This document shows positions 10,707-21,696 of a DNA stretch of 64,000 nucleotides, piece by piece. A program made the position numbers and the translations under genes. The DNA is from Primula veris. Taxonomy: Eukaryota > Streptophyta > Magnoliopsida > Ericales > Primulaceae. Every line of letters starts with the position of its first letter. Within the stretch, counting starts at the first letter, position 1. The stretch is from contig OY821750.1 in NCBI GenBank assembly GCA_963682055.1, positions 30,760,402-30,824,401 on the forward strand. The letters are read 5' to 3'. The notes beneath the pieces were generated by a model. That model was not told where the DNA came from and did not search any database. It was given only the letters and a program-made list of their open reading frames with translations.

Positions 10707-13700
10707 ATGGAAGAAGAGACTTTGAAGCGATTAACAGACTGTGTTTATTTTTTAGCTTCTCCTTTAACATGTAAAAAGGTATTATTTATATGTATATTAT
10801 ATTTTTGTAATGTTTTTTTATTATTAGCTTTTTTTTTGAATGATTTAAATCAGTATATGTAAACCTTCATTTGGGTTTTTCTGTGAATGTTTTTATTTAC
10901 CCATTTTTGTAAAATTTTGCAATTTTTTTGTGGGTTTTTTTTTAATTTTGTGTTTTTTTTTAACTATTATTGTTTGTGAGTAATTTAAATTAGCATTATA
11001 TATACAGTGTGTGAAAAGCATGTCCATTTAGGGATTTATGTATCCATTAATATAATTTTCCAAAATATGTTGTGGTTTTTTTTTTTTACTATTATTGTTT
11101 TTGAATAATTTAAATCAGCATATATATATATATACCTTCACTTGGGTTTTCCATGAATGTTATTTGTTTGATTAATACTGAATATTAGTATAATATTTTT
11201 CACTTAATCTGACTTGGGTTTTCCTTGAATAATCTTTTTTGTTTTATTTGTGGTGAATATTTAATATTAGTATGCATTATGATTTTTTTTAGAACCCATT
11301 ACCATTTAGGGATTTATGTATCCATTTTGGTAAATATTCCAAAATATGTTAGTGTTTTTATATTGTGTTTCTTTGGCTATCCTTTTTTTTTTAGTAATCA
11401 GATTTTTTGTGGGTTTCTCGAAAAACTCATTACCATTTAGGGATTTAAGTGCCTATTTTTCTAATGTTTCCAAATTATGTTGTGGTTTGTATTTTATTTT
11501 GTGTTTCTTTCGCCTTTTTTTGTACTATCTGTGTTTTTAGTGATAGGATTTTTTGTGGGTTTTATCTATATTTTGATTTTCTCCATAATACATCACTTAA
11601 TCCTCTTAGGGTTTTTCTCGGATAATTTTTTTAAGTTGTATTGTGATTATTACTGAATATGAGTATGCATTGTGACTGGTTTATGAAATTTAATTACCGG
11701 ATATTGTTTTATGAGGGATTTGTCTTAATATTTTCTTTCTTGGTGATCAGATATTGTTGTTTTCCAAAATCTTTTGTGGGTTTCACTACTATGTGTTTAT
11801 TTGGCATAAACTTTTTCCACCTAATTTGATTTACAATTTCCCTTGAATAATCTTGTTCTTTTTTGTTTTATGACTAGTATCTAATATTAGTATGCATTGT
11901 GACTGTTTTTTTAAATTTCATTACCATCAAGGGATATGCATCCATTTTCCGTTGTTTTTGTGCTTTACTATTATGTATTTCTTTATTTGTATTTTTGTGC
12001 CAAATAGACCCGAGGTTCCGCGTAAGTAAAGAATTCGGTGATGAACTGCTTTAGTATTTTGAATGTTCAAATCTTTCTTTGATTTCTAACATTAAGCAAT
12101 GTAGCCTTGGGAGCTATTGGATCCATTTTCTTTTGTGATCATTACTTTATAGGAGTGTTTTTATAGTGTGGCCGTTTTACGAAATTTTATTTCCCTTGCC
12201 TTGAGGCATCGCTTCCGAAAATTGTTGTGAGTTTTACTATTGTGTGTTTATTTTTTGGTATTTTTGTGTCAAATAGGACCACAAGCTTGTGCGGTTATTG
12301 AACCACCCAAAATGAGAGAACCTAGTGATTAATTGTTCAAATTACTCCAATAGACATAATTACTTTAATCGAATCTCGCATAGGGTTTCCCTTGAGTATT
12401 CTTTTTGCTTGTTTGTGATTAATACTTGATATCGTTATGCAGTGTGACTGTTTTGTTTTGTGACTAATATTTGATTTTAGTATGCATTGGGACTGTTTTA
12501 TGAAATTCATTACCATTGAGGGATTTATGTATCCATCTTTTGGTAGTTTTTGATTATGATAATTTTAAACATCTTGTTGTAGGTTTTTCTATTTTTATGT
12601 TTCTTCCGCACAAATCATTTCACATAAGCACACTTTTCCTTTTTTAAGCGACTATTACTTAATATCGCTGTGGTGTCGGCACAATTTGTGCTCCATTGAT
12701 GTACTTGATAGAATGAGTATGCATCTTAATGTGTTTTAAGGTTGTACTTGGTTATCGTGAGGGTCAACTTAATCAAAAATTACAGTATCCTCTATTTTAA
12801 CAGTGTCTCTTCTAAGCGATGTTCACTTGATTGGTTAAGTTGTGTTAGTAAAATATTTATCCCATGTTAAACCTAGTTGAATTATGAGTGTCGTTGTGCA
12901 CCGTATTGTTCTTCTCGGTGATCCTTATACTCAGATTTTGTAAAAATGTGGATATGATGTATTTTTTCTCATTTACCAGCTTGTTTGGTCCGTCAAATTC
13001 TTCGCTCGATGGGGTTAAACTCCATTATCTTTACCACATTTTCCTCCCATCTTATACTTGGTCGAAGCAGTGTGTCCTCTAACGTATTTTAGAGTCTAGT
13101 TTTAGTGATTTTAAAATTCAGTTTTTATCATAGTATTTTACTGGTTAACCAAGTCTTTGTGCCACTTTATGCCAAACTATGAAAATCTTTTATCTTGAAG
13201 AAACACTGTTATGTGTACATAAGGTAGGCCTTGCTAGGTTTCTAGTTTTTCCTGTTGCATAGAAAAGATAAGAATAATACCAGGTTTTATCTCTAGCAAT
13301 TAAGATTAAACTGGTCCTTTGATTTTTTTTTTTGATGGATTCTTCTGAAGATAGAGATGGATCTGTTGGTAATGTAAAATTAAGTTGCAAAAATAAAAAG
13401 ATGAGATGTTGAAGACTTGATTTTTTGGGCAGAGTAACCTTTCATTTTAGCCCTCTTAGTGTTCTTTTTGTCCCTCATTTCCCCTCTTTTAATAAATCTT
13501 TACTCCCTCCATTCTATAATCTTGAAGGCTGTATGAGGAATCCAACTATTTAGGAGAACAACATCATCGTAAAGTTTTATGTTTTATATTTCCAAACTTG
13601 CTTAGATTCCGTTATATTGTTGTAGCGGGTTAAAGGCAAAGCTAAAAGATTGTAAAAGGTTTTTTATTGCATTTTTGGGAAAATGGACAAATAATATGGA

Positions 13701-16427
13701 ACATTCAGAAAATTATCACAAGATAACGAAAGTGAAGAATTCTTCATCTTTTTGTTTTTTGAAATTCTGGTCCCCTTTTCTGCACGTGTTCTTACGTTTC
13801 TATTTTATCTGGGAGAATTGCAATTTCATTTGTCTTGTTTTACTTATTCTTTAGATTGGAGCTAGACCATACTCATTTCTTGCACGTTTAGTATTATTTC
13901 TGCTTTAATTGCAAAGGTTCAGTTTTTGTTAACTTTGGTATGCTAATGGCACTGATAAAAAGCTTATTCTGTTAATTTTTCTTTCTCAGGGGATTGAATG
14001 TGAGTATCGACATAATGAAATTGCAAGGCTAAATCCAAGAGATTGCTGGTACTGGTTATCAGGAAGCTGTCTAAACCCTTCTTGCGCTTTTCGTCATCCT
14101 GTAAGCTATTATTACTATAACTTCTGTTTTGCTCTTGAATTTCCTGAATTACTTTATTTGCAATTAAATCGGCACACCAAGCTTTGAATCCCGCTAAATG
14201 AACAAAATAGTAATGAATAATGTCATCTATCGAACATAAAAATGGAGAGTCCTTTGTGGTAAAGCATTTATGTGATATGAGGCGGATTCACTGTTAGAAA
14301 TGGCATAGCCTCACTCTACCAGTGATAAGCCTTAAAAGTTTACCTCAATGACAGATATGAGTTCAATAAATGAGAACTTGTTTTAGTTCGCTCAATGGCT
14401 CATATATTTGTTAGTTTAAACCGCCACACAGTTTACTTAACTGCTTCATTTGTATAAACTTCCATGTCGTTTGCGTTTAAATAATTATCAGCTAAACAAT
14501 CAGAAAATTTGTTATTATAAACATATACGTATTTTCAAAGTTCAGTATGGACGAGTGGTTTCTCGAATAGCCTCTTCATTTGCATTTCAGTTGGTGGTTG
14601 TACTTCAAGGTTGAATTTAGTTAATGAATGGGATTTCAATTATCTCAGTTTATTCTCTACAGTTTGCTTCGTTTTTACTTTGCTCCTTAACTACTTACAC
14701 AAATCAACTCTTAGACGAACTCAGATCTACCATCTGGGAGTCAACTAACCAACTTGTTTTCAAAAGGTTACAACTTTTGTTTGTTGATCTCTATCAGTTG
14801 TTACAATGGTAATAAAATCATATCATGCTTTAGATATCTTCACTAAAATTTCGGATTGGTGTCAGTTTTATATGACAAGTCACCATGATTTTGTGATTTT
14901 TGCATGTGGCCTTGGGTAGTCCATTTAGTATCAATCAATGCAACTAACTCTCCTTTTTATTTAACTTTATAGCCGCTAGATGTACATACCCAGCTGTCAT
15001 CGGAATCTACTCCTTCTCAAGACCATTGTTCGTCATTGGTGAAAAGGGTTGAAGTACCTTGTTATTTCTTTCATAACGGCTTTTGCAAGAAAGGTTATAA
15101 ATGTTCATTCCTGCACGGACGTGACGGGTCCAATGATTCTTTGAAAGTTTCACATAAAGCTGCTACAATTGTTGACTCGCCTCAGCTAGATAAGAAATCA
15201 TCCACCGCGAGTAACATAGTATCTGTGGCAATGAAGACACGTCCTATATTATCTGAAGCTGCTCCAAAGCTCAGTGATAAATCAGAAATTAAGCTGAAAG
15301 AGGGCAATAACAAATCGGATTTTAAATGCCAAAGTGCTTCTCCTAATACATCAACATCCGAATTTGAAGAAGCCTCAAAAGAAGGTTCTATTAAAAGCGA
15401 AGCTGTAATGTACACTGATCATAGTTCAGATGAGGATGTAGATATTGATATAGCAGAAAAAGATGATTGGTTAGAATCATCACCTGGTTTTGATGTTCTT
15501 GTTGATGATTTGTCACCGAATTTGGGGTTTGAAGAAGATGAAAATTACCTAGTGGGCATTGAAAGAGATGGGGGAGAACTAAATGGTCATTTTCTAGAGT
15601 ACAATCACGATGATTATGCTGGAAATTTGCATGAAGAACGAAGAATTGGTTCTTGTGTTGAGTTCGATGACGAAATTGATGAGCAAGAATCAATGATTTT
15701 AAGAAATATTTCTAGGCATGAAAGTGAAAAGATGAACCCTTATTTAAACCAAAGGCATTTATTACCAGTCAAATTACCAATGGACGGTCTCAGAAATGAT
15801 GATATGCGCCCTTATCCTAGAAAGGACAGGGCTGGTGATGATATACGCCATTATCCTAGAAAAGACAGGGCTGGTGATGATATACGTCGTTATCCTAGAA
15901 AAGACAGGGTTGGTGATGATATACGCTCTGGTGATGATATACGCCCTTATTCTAGAAATGACAGGGCTGGTGATGATATACGAAGGAACTACTCTTCTCC
16001 GAGTATGTTTTTTGGACATGAAAGATCTCGTCAGTTTGGTAGCGAGAGGTATAGCATAGGAAAATTTGCCAATAATAAGGGTCGATTTAAGGTCACAAAA
16101 TCCACAGACCAGTTAAGAAAGCCATATGATTCCAGGAATCGATATTTGGAGAATAAACAGTCTAAAAGGCCTGTGTATTTAGCTGATAGGAGACCAGTTA
16201 CAAAAAGGAGAATAAATGAAGAATATTCTGCGTTTTCGGGGCCTAAGACGCTTGATCAAATTAAAGAAGAAAAAAGAAGAGGTTCTGGGAACGGTGATTC
16301 CCATGGTAAATTTTGGAGTGTAAGCGATAGCTCGGAAGATTTTCAAGCTCCTAAACCCTTGAGTGAAATTCTCAAGGAAAAAAGGAAAATACATTCTGTT
16401 GTGAATGCTAACAATAGTATTAGCTGA
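10707..16427 (+). CDS. Protein with three CCCH zinc fingers, three exons
   Basis: Exons: 10707-10778, 13990-14100, 14973-16427; all phase 0, GT-AG, 545 aa. Three CCCH fingers lie in the N-terminus: C12-C22-C28-H32 (C-x9-C-x5-C-x3-H, spanning intron 1), C43-C51-C56-H60 (C-x7-C-x4-C-x3-H) and C91-C99-C105-H109 (C-x7-C-x5-C-x3-H). This order fits the plant family related to animal ZC3H11A; such fingers usually bind RNA, so a nuclear mRNA role is inferred. The middle is acidic and Ser-rich. It is followed by Arg/Asp-rich 13-residue repeats (nt 15798-15985), a basic region and two related C-terminal motifs, PKTLDQIKEEKRR and PKPLSEILKEKRK. The start is the first ATG of exon 1 and gives the complete first finger. 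Intron 1 is 3.2 kb. The longest uninterrupted frame without splicing would lose the first two fingers. Confidence 0.9.
11024..12560. repeat. Diverged repeated motifs inside intron 1 of the CCCH gene
   Basis: Versions of CATTTAGGGATTTATGTATC occur near 11024, 11307, 11431, 11928 and 12513. TTAGTATGCATTGTGACTG-like blocks occur near 11268, 11660, 11889 and 12478, and TGGGTTTTCC-type blocks recur between them. The spacing is irregular (about 100-600 bp), suggesting an old segmental amplification within the intron. Confidence 0.65.
15798..15985 (+). repeat. Coding minisatellite, 39-bp unit, in the CCCH gene
   Basis: The unit encodes DDIRHYPRKDRAG (13 residues). There are about five copies, one of them shortened to SGDDIR-PYSRNDRAG. 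Copies are nearly identical at DNA level while the rest of the protein is unique, so the array is young. It keeps the reading frame and adds a highly charged, probably disordered segment. Confidence 0.88.
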
Positions 16428-16924
16428 TGAAGTCTTGAGCGTCTATTTTGAGATTTGTTTTGCATCAAGAGAAATGGTCTATTTTTCTTAGCCAGCATTT
16501 TAGCTTGTGCCGAGGTTGTTTTAGTTTTTGTATGGGATCTAGTTGTTACACGGCGGTCACAGTTTTTCCTATCTAATTTTGATGTTCTTGTTACGGGAAA
16601 TAGATAAATGTGATCCTTGTTTGAATCTTCGCTGTAGGAAAAAAGAATTAAGGTTCCTTTTTGGTATTAGGATATAAGGATTGACTGATCAGGACCGTAG
16701 TTTTTTTTTTTTTCTTTTTTCTCCTCTTATTGAGATTTTGAGCTTATGATCAACTCTTGTGACTTTGGAGAAAGTTCTGTAATGTATAAAGCTTGAGTTA
16801 GTTGAAAATTATGAGATAATTGGTATCAATTTCTATTTTTGAATGTGTGCATTTGTCTATTCTTCTTTGTAGAAAGATATTGTGCATGTGGTTCAAGTAT
16901 GTTGCCATTATGCCCTTTTACTTG
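16428..16924. other. 3' UTR and flank of the CCCH gene
   Basis: Non-coding, T-rich sequence with a poly-T run at about 16702. No separate feature is seen. Confidence 0.5.
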
Positions 16925-16932
16925 TGTGCGAG

Positions 16933-17663
16933 CAGGGATAGCAATTTTTCGGGTTTAGAGCAGATCCGATCCGTTGCGTGTCGAGTAAAAGTGCAACTTT
17001 ATTTGTGTGGAGCCAGGTCGGATCAAATTTGATAAAAATGCAACTTTACACAAGTTAATGCTATCTCATTTTTCTCTCTCTATATATATACATTAATTTC
17101 TCTCTTTTTACTATAGTAATGGTATGTAATACATATACATGCATTTAGGTGGTTTTCTAAATAAATATTGTATATATTAATTAATGATATTTATGGTAAA
17201 TGTTAATGTGTTAATTAATGCCTTTAGTGATATATTATAGTAATTATTTTTCGAATAATTTACGGGAAACAAATCATCATATCAATTATATACATTTATA
17301 TTACATTTTTACATATATCAATATTTTAATTGACGAAATTAATGAGCCCAAATTAATTCAATAAACATGGAGATGTCAAAAAGAATATTGCCAATTTAAA
17401 TCACTAAATTAATATAAAATGTTATTTAATGTCACGTTAGTATTTATATATTATATTTCTAAATCAAATGATTTTTTACTTTACCAGATGAGTTTTTAAC
17501 AATTTTTCTTCCAAATCTTGATATTTATGGGGTTTATTTTTTTTTAAAAAAAATGTTATAAAAAACAGATCAAATGGGTCGGATCGAGTCAAATAAATAA
17601 AAGTGCAACTTTATAAATGGGTCGGATCGGGTTTTAAATGACCCGACTCAATTATCATCCTTA
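16933..17663. mobile_element. hAT-superfamily MITE with perfect 8-bp target duplication
   Basis: TGTGCGAG is present on both sides (16925-16932 and 17664-17671). The ends CAGGGATAGCAATTTTTCGGG (left) and, in reverse, TAAGGATGATAATTGAGTCGGG (right) are imperfect inverted repeats, followed inward by GATCCGATCC and GATCCGACCC. Subterminal AAAGTGCAACTTTA motifs repeat near both ends. It is 731 bp long with no transposase frame. An 8-bp duplication is diagnostic of hAT. Confidence 0.85.
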
Positions 17664-17671
17664 TGTGCGAG

Positions 17672-18237
17672 TAATGATTTCTTGTAATGATAAATCACTT
17701 TCTATTTTATGCCTGGTTATTGACCAATTTTTTGGTCATGTTAAGTATATTGTAGATATAAATATCAGTTGCGTAAAAAAGTTGCATTTATATGTTGCTG
17801 AAAGCTTAGGTAAGCATCCAAACTAAAATGAAATGAAAACTTCTATATTTCAATTTTGAAGGTCTACAAAGGGTTAAAAATGCTAAATTAAAATTTCACT
17901 ATAGTCTACCGAACAAAATTATGATAAAAATGGATTTATATTAATAAAACTGAGTAGAGTAAAAATTATTACATATGAGTTTGATACAAATGGAAAACAG
18001 TAATAATTTGATTAATTTCACATGTTGCATTTAGAATAATAGGTTTAGAATCGGGACTAGTTAACGAATAAACAAAGAAGATATAGTTAAGACTTGGGAG
18101 TTTCATTATTTACAAGATGGAGATAAAAAAGGTAAAAATTGTTTACAAGAAAGGGAAGCAATTACAAATAAACAGTACTGGTCTACTATAGAAATTAATA
18201 AAAACAGTTCAAAAAAAACTATAGTCTCACTATATAT
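17672..18237. other. Intergenic sequence between convergent genes
   Basis: AT-rich DNA between the 3' ends of the CCCH gene (+) and the dynein light chain gene (-). No feature is supported. Confidence 0.5.
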
Positions 18238-21200
18238 TCAGTCTAGAGCTCTTTGGACTTTTGTCTTGAAAATCAAAATGTAAATATTATGAATAGAGAA
18301 ATAAAGGAAAGAACCAGTGGAATGTGTGACAAAAGAACCAAAACTTGAGCCCACAATACAATGCCAGGCAGGACCATACACTTTGTCAAATTCCTGCAAT
18401 TTTCCATATATTATGAAAATTAATTGCCAACCACATTATGAAAATATGAATCAGTCAAATATATCATCATGTGTTACGTATTTAAGTACCGAAAAATATT
18501 GGTAGTTTACAGTAGACCTTTACTTCTTTATTTTATTTCACAACTAGTAGTAGTACTTTAATAAATAGCATTCAATGTTAGATCTTTAGTTACAGTAAAT
18601 CTTTTATTTATTTCAGTTGTTACTTCTTTGGACATGATTGAAAGGTGAGACCATAATGTGCACCCTCGTATTTTACACTATTTTCCTATGTTCTTGCTGT
18701 TTATAAGTACTCCTAATTTTATCAATTTTACACCGTATTTCGGCTGTATTCTGTCCAATGGCGGAGCCAGAATCAGTAGACAGGAGTGATTAATTTAAAA
18801 AATTCAATATGTGCAGGGCTAAATCGCTTTTTTACTATAAAAAAACATTGCACTGTACGAAAATGTTTTCTGAAAATATAATTAGGATTGGGGGCTGTTG
18901 CTACTTCCAGCCCCCACTTAGCTCCTCTCGTGCTTATGTCAAACAGGTAAGGTAACTTGGAATTTTAACCTCATCTAGTAAAAATATAGATGAATCTAGT
19001 TTGAAACAAAACGTTGCTTAAAAAGACAAAATCTGCACTGAAAAAGGCTTAATGCGAGTATATATACCAACATTTAAGCAACAAGAAACAAAGTTAAGTT
19101 TCTAAACTTTCACCAAATAAGTTGTAAAATGTAATATAATGGTTTGTGAACAGCAAATCATTTCTACTTTTAGTACAATTACAATTTGTTTGAAATTATT
19201 ACTTGGATATATAGTCTATAAACTTATAAATACAATTATACAAAATAATAAATATGCATGTCATGCAATTAGAGGACATGATTAATTAGCACTAATTAAC
19301 TTGTCTATAGCTTTTGCTGTACACATGGGTTTCAGAAGGAAAAATTAATTTAATATATTACCATGATTAATGTAACAATATAAAAATGCCTTGTACAGTC
19401 TACAGATGAGATGTAGAATCTTTATGATTTTGATCAATGAATTGACTAATTGATAAAAACCTAAAATTATTTTTGACTAATTGTTAGTTATATTAGCTAA
19501 GTTGGTTCTTTATACTATTCGTTCAAATTTGAAAAACCTAAAGCTAGCCCCAAGGGTTACGCCAACAAATTTGATCATAAGAACGTTATATTTTTTTTCT
19601 AATTAAATAAAATTAAAAGATAGTGATCACTTGATACGTGGAATTACTAGAGAACAGTCGCATGTATAACTAGTTCACAACCCGTTTGAATAAAAAAAAT
19701 ATCAAATTGATAAAAAAATTTGATTAATATTTAAGTTTATGGTAGGTCCCTATAGTGTTCTATATTTTGATTTGGGTTTTTACTGTGTTATACAATTTGT
19801 TTTTAATTTATAAAATTCTAAATTGTTGAAAATGGAAAAAAAAAATAAACTAGTTATTAAAACGCAGTATCTAACCATTCATTTTTCAATCTAACGATGG
19901 TTAAGACGACTGTACCATAAACAGTACTGTTCCAAAGAAATATGATATTCTAAATGATTCTAGTCCGCATATTGGGGGAAAAACTATAAATTGCTTCCTT
20001 ACTTGGGTTTCTTATAAATTTATTACTATTAAGTAGGGGTTGATGTCAACATAATTAAATGGTGTCTAAAAACTACCGAATAGTTTTGAACAAGGTATCA
20101 TTTGATTTAATATCATTCTAAGCATGTAAAAATGATTTTGCGTAACATAAAATAGACCAACATTGTCACATGTTCAAAACTTGGATCAGTCAAAATAATT
20201 CAAATGAAACTATAGAAACAAAAAATACTTTTCGAATAAAATCAATATGGAGTCCATTTGTGCAAATGAGCAATATATATACATGATCATATTATACCTA
20301 TTCATAACAACTAAGCAACTAGAAAGAATATGTAGCCTTTGGTATATATTTACTGATTAATATAAATAATGATCCATTGATGATTGATCCTCTTCCTAAT
20401 TTGATTCATAGAAAGATTTATGATTCCCATATTGGAATAAAGTTTTTAAAAAAATTAAGCTTTGTGTACCTAGCTAGCTTGTAGCATATATATGTCTCTT
20501 AACAATTCGTTTATTTATTTAAAAATGAAATTCAACAAAGAAAAACAAAGCCATGTTATGAAGTAAACAGGCTTTTTTCTGAAGAATTTTTCGTCTGCTT
20601 AAACATCAAGACCAAAATATATGTGGAAACCAAGAAAGTTTATGTCAAATATTTTCCTGGATTACCATAATAATGATTTTGATCACCACTTCATGAAGTA
20701 AAATATTAGTTGAATAACTTTTTTAACTGATGCAGTGATTATTCCTAAATGCTAAATTCTAACACAACTACACAAGTGAATAATAAAAGGATAAAAAAGA
20801 TCAAGACAAAGGAAGGAATCAAAAAGTTGGAAATTGGAAATCGAAATAAGACCCCATTTCAATGCAAATGACCAAAACAAACATTTAGGAAACAAAAACA
20901 TTAATGGGTAATTATCTAGGAGAAAGAAAATTACCTTTTTCATGGTATAAGCCATGTGTTTAGAGCTAAACTTCTCTAAACTATCATAAGTCTTTCTTGC
21001 ACATCTCAAAGCATGGACTTGCATAAACCCTGGCATATCACTCACAACCACTTTCACTTGCAAAAACTTTGCCACCGTCGACCAATCACATGCCTCCACG
21101 TGCGACACCGATTTTCTCCCCTCCAAAATCTTGATTTTACCATCTTGTCCTCTTTGCCTCTCGAGGATCGAGGTCGACGATTTTCTTCCCTCGAAAATCT

Positions 21201-21696
21201 TGACATTACCATTTTGTATTTCTTGCCTTTCGATAATTGACGCGCACGACTTTCTCCCTTCAAAAAATTTGTAATTACCATCATGTCCTTGCCCTTGCAT
21301 ATTCGACGCTAGCGATTTTTTCCCTTCAACAATACTTATGTTACCATCTTGCCTCTCCATACGGAACATGGACGATTTTCTCCCATCAAAAATCTTACAA
21401 TTTTCAACTTGTCCTCCTAGGCTCTCCATGTTCGAAGCCGACGATTTTCTTCCCTCATTATTTATGAAACTTCCCTTCTGTCCTTGCTGTCCCTCGATAT
21501 TTAATGCCGACGTTTTTTTTTCCTCGAAGATTTCAACCTTTCCATCGTTTTCTCGATATGCTTTTGATTTCCTCAGATGCCAAATTCCGCGTGGCGTTTT
21601 CTTCTTTTCTTTTTTCGGCGAATCAGTGACCAGATTTTGGTTGCCGGTGGCAAGCTTATAGACATACATAATGCCTTTCTTTTGTGGTACTTCCAT
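18238..21696 (-). CDS. LC8-type dynein light chain with long repetitive N-terminal extension
   Basis: Two exons on the minus strand: 21696-20935 (254 codons) and 18393-18238 (51 codons plus TGA), with a 2541-bp GT-AG phase-0 intron; 305 aa. The dynein light chain domain starts at about residue 214 ([20 protein letters not shown]), continues through [19 protein letters not shown], and is completed in exon 2 by [15 protein letters not shown] and [18 protein letters not shown], the dimer and cargo-groove core of LC8. LC8 proteins are dimeric hubs; flowering plants lack dynein heavy chains, so the partner here is unknown. Typical LC8 is about 90 aa; plants also have longer forms. Here residues 50-205 are seven imperfect 20-23 residue repeats centred on EGRKSS. 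The C-terminal tail after FLYFS runs about 20 residues further than usual. The exon 1 frame alone would read through into intron and lose the domain's end. Confidence 0.85.
18759..18935. mobile_element. Possible hAT-like MITE in the dynein light chain intron
   Basis: Left end CAATGGCGGAGCCAGAATC; the right end in reverse reads CACGAGAGGAGCTAAGTGGG. The GGCGGAGCCAG type of end matches the better-preserved element at 54757-55448. Flanks ATTCTGTC and CTTATGTC are only partly alike, so the duplication is weak. Confidence 0.4.
21082..21549 (-). repeat. Seven-copy repeat coding for the dynein light chain N-terminal extension
   Basis: Units of 20-23 codons carry the core (E/D)(G/E)(R/K)K(S/T), with seven cores: EEKKTS, EGRKSS, DGRKSS, EGKKSL, EGRKSC, EGRKSS, EGRKSV. 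They are followed by a hydrophobic-containing stretch ending in ERQ or similar, then Gly/Gln/Asp/Asn. DNA copies have drifted more than those of the CCCH minisatellite, yet every core and the frame are kept, suggesting the protein segment has been maintained. Confidence 0.85.

Noticed and set aside
13500..13560. TACTCCCTCCATTCTATAAT in CCCH intron 1 as a Stowaway element
   Set aside because: Only one end is seen; no matching right terminus was found nearby.
15774..16059. Repetitive open frames on both strands within the CCCH gene
   Set aside because: Out-of-frame readings of the 39-bp coding minisatellite.
21013..21661. Plus-strand open frames opposite the dynein light chain exon
   Set aside because: Antisense shadows of the repeat-coding exon; the minus frame joins by splicing to a perfect LC8 C-terminus.
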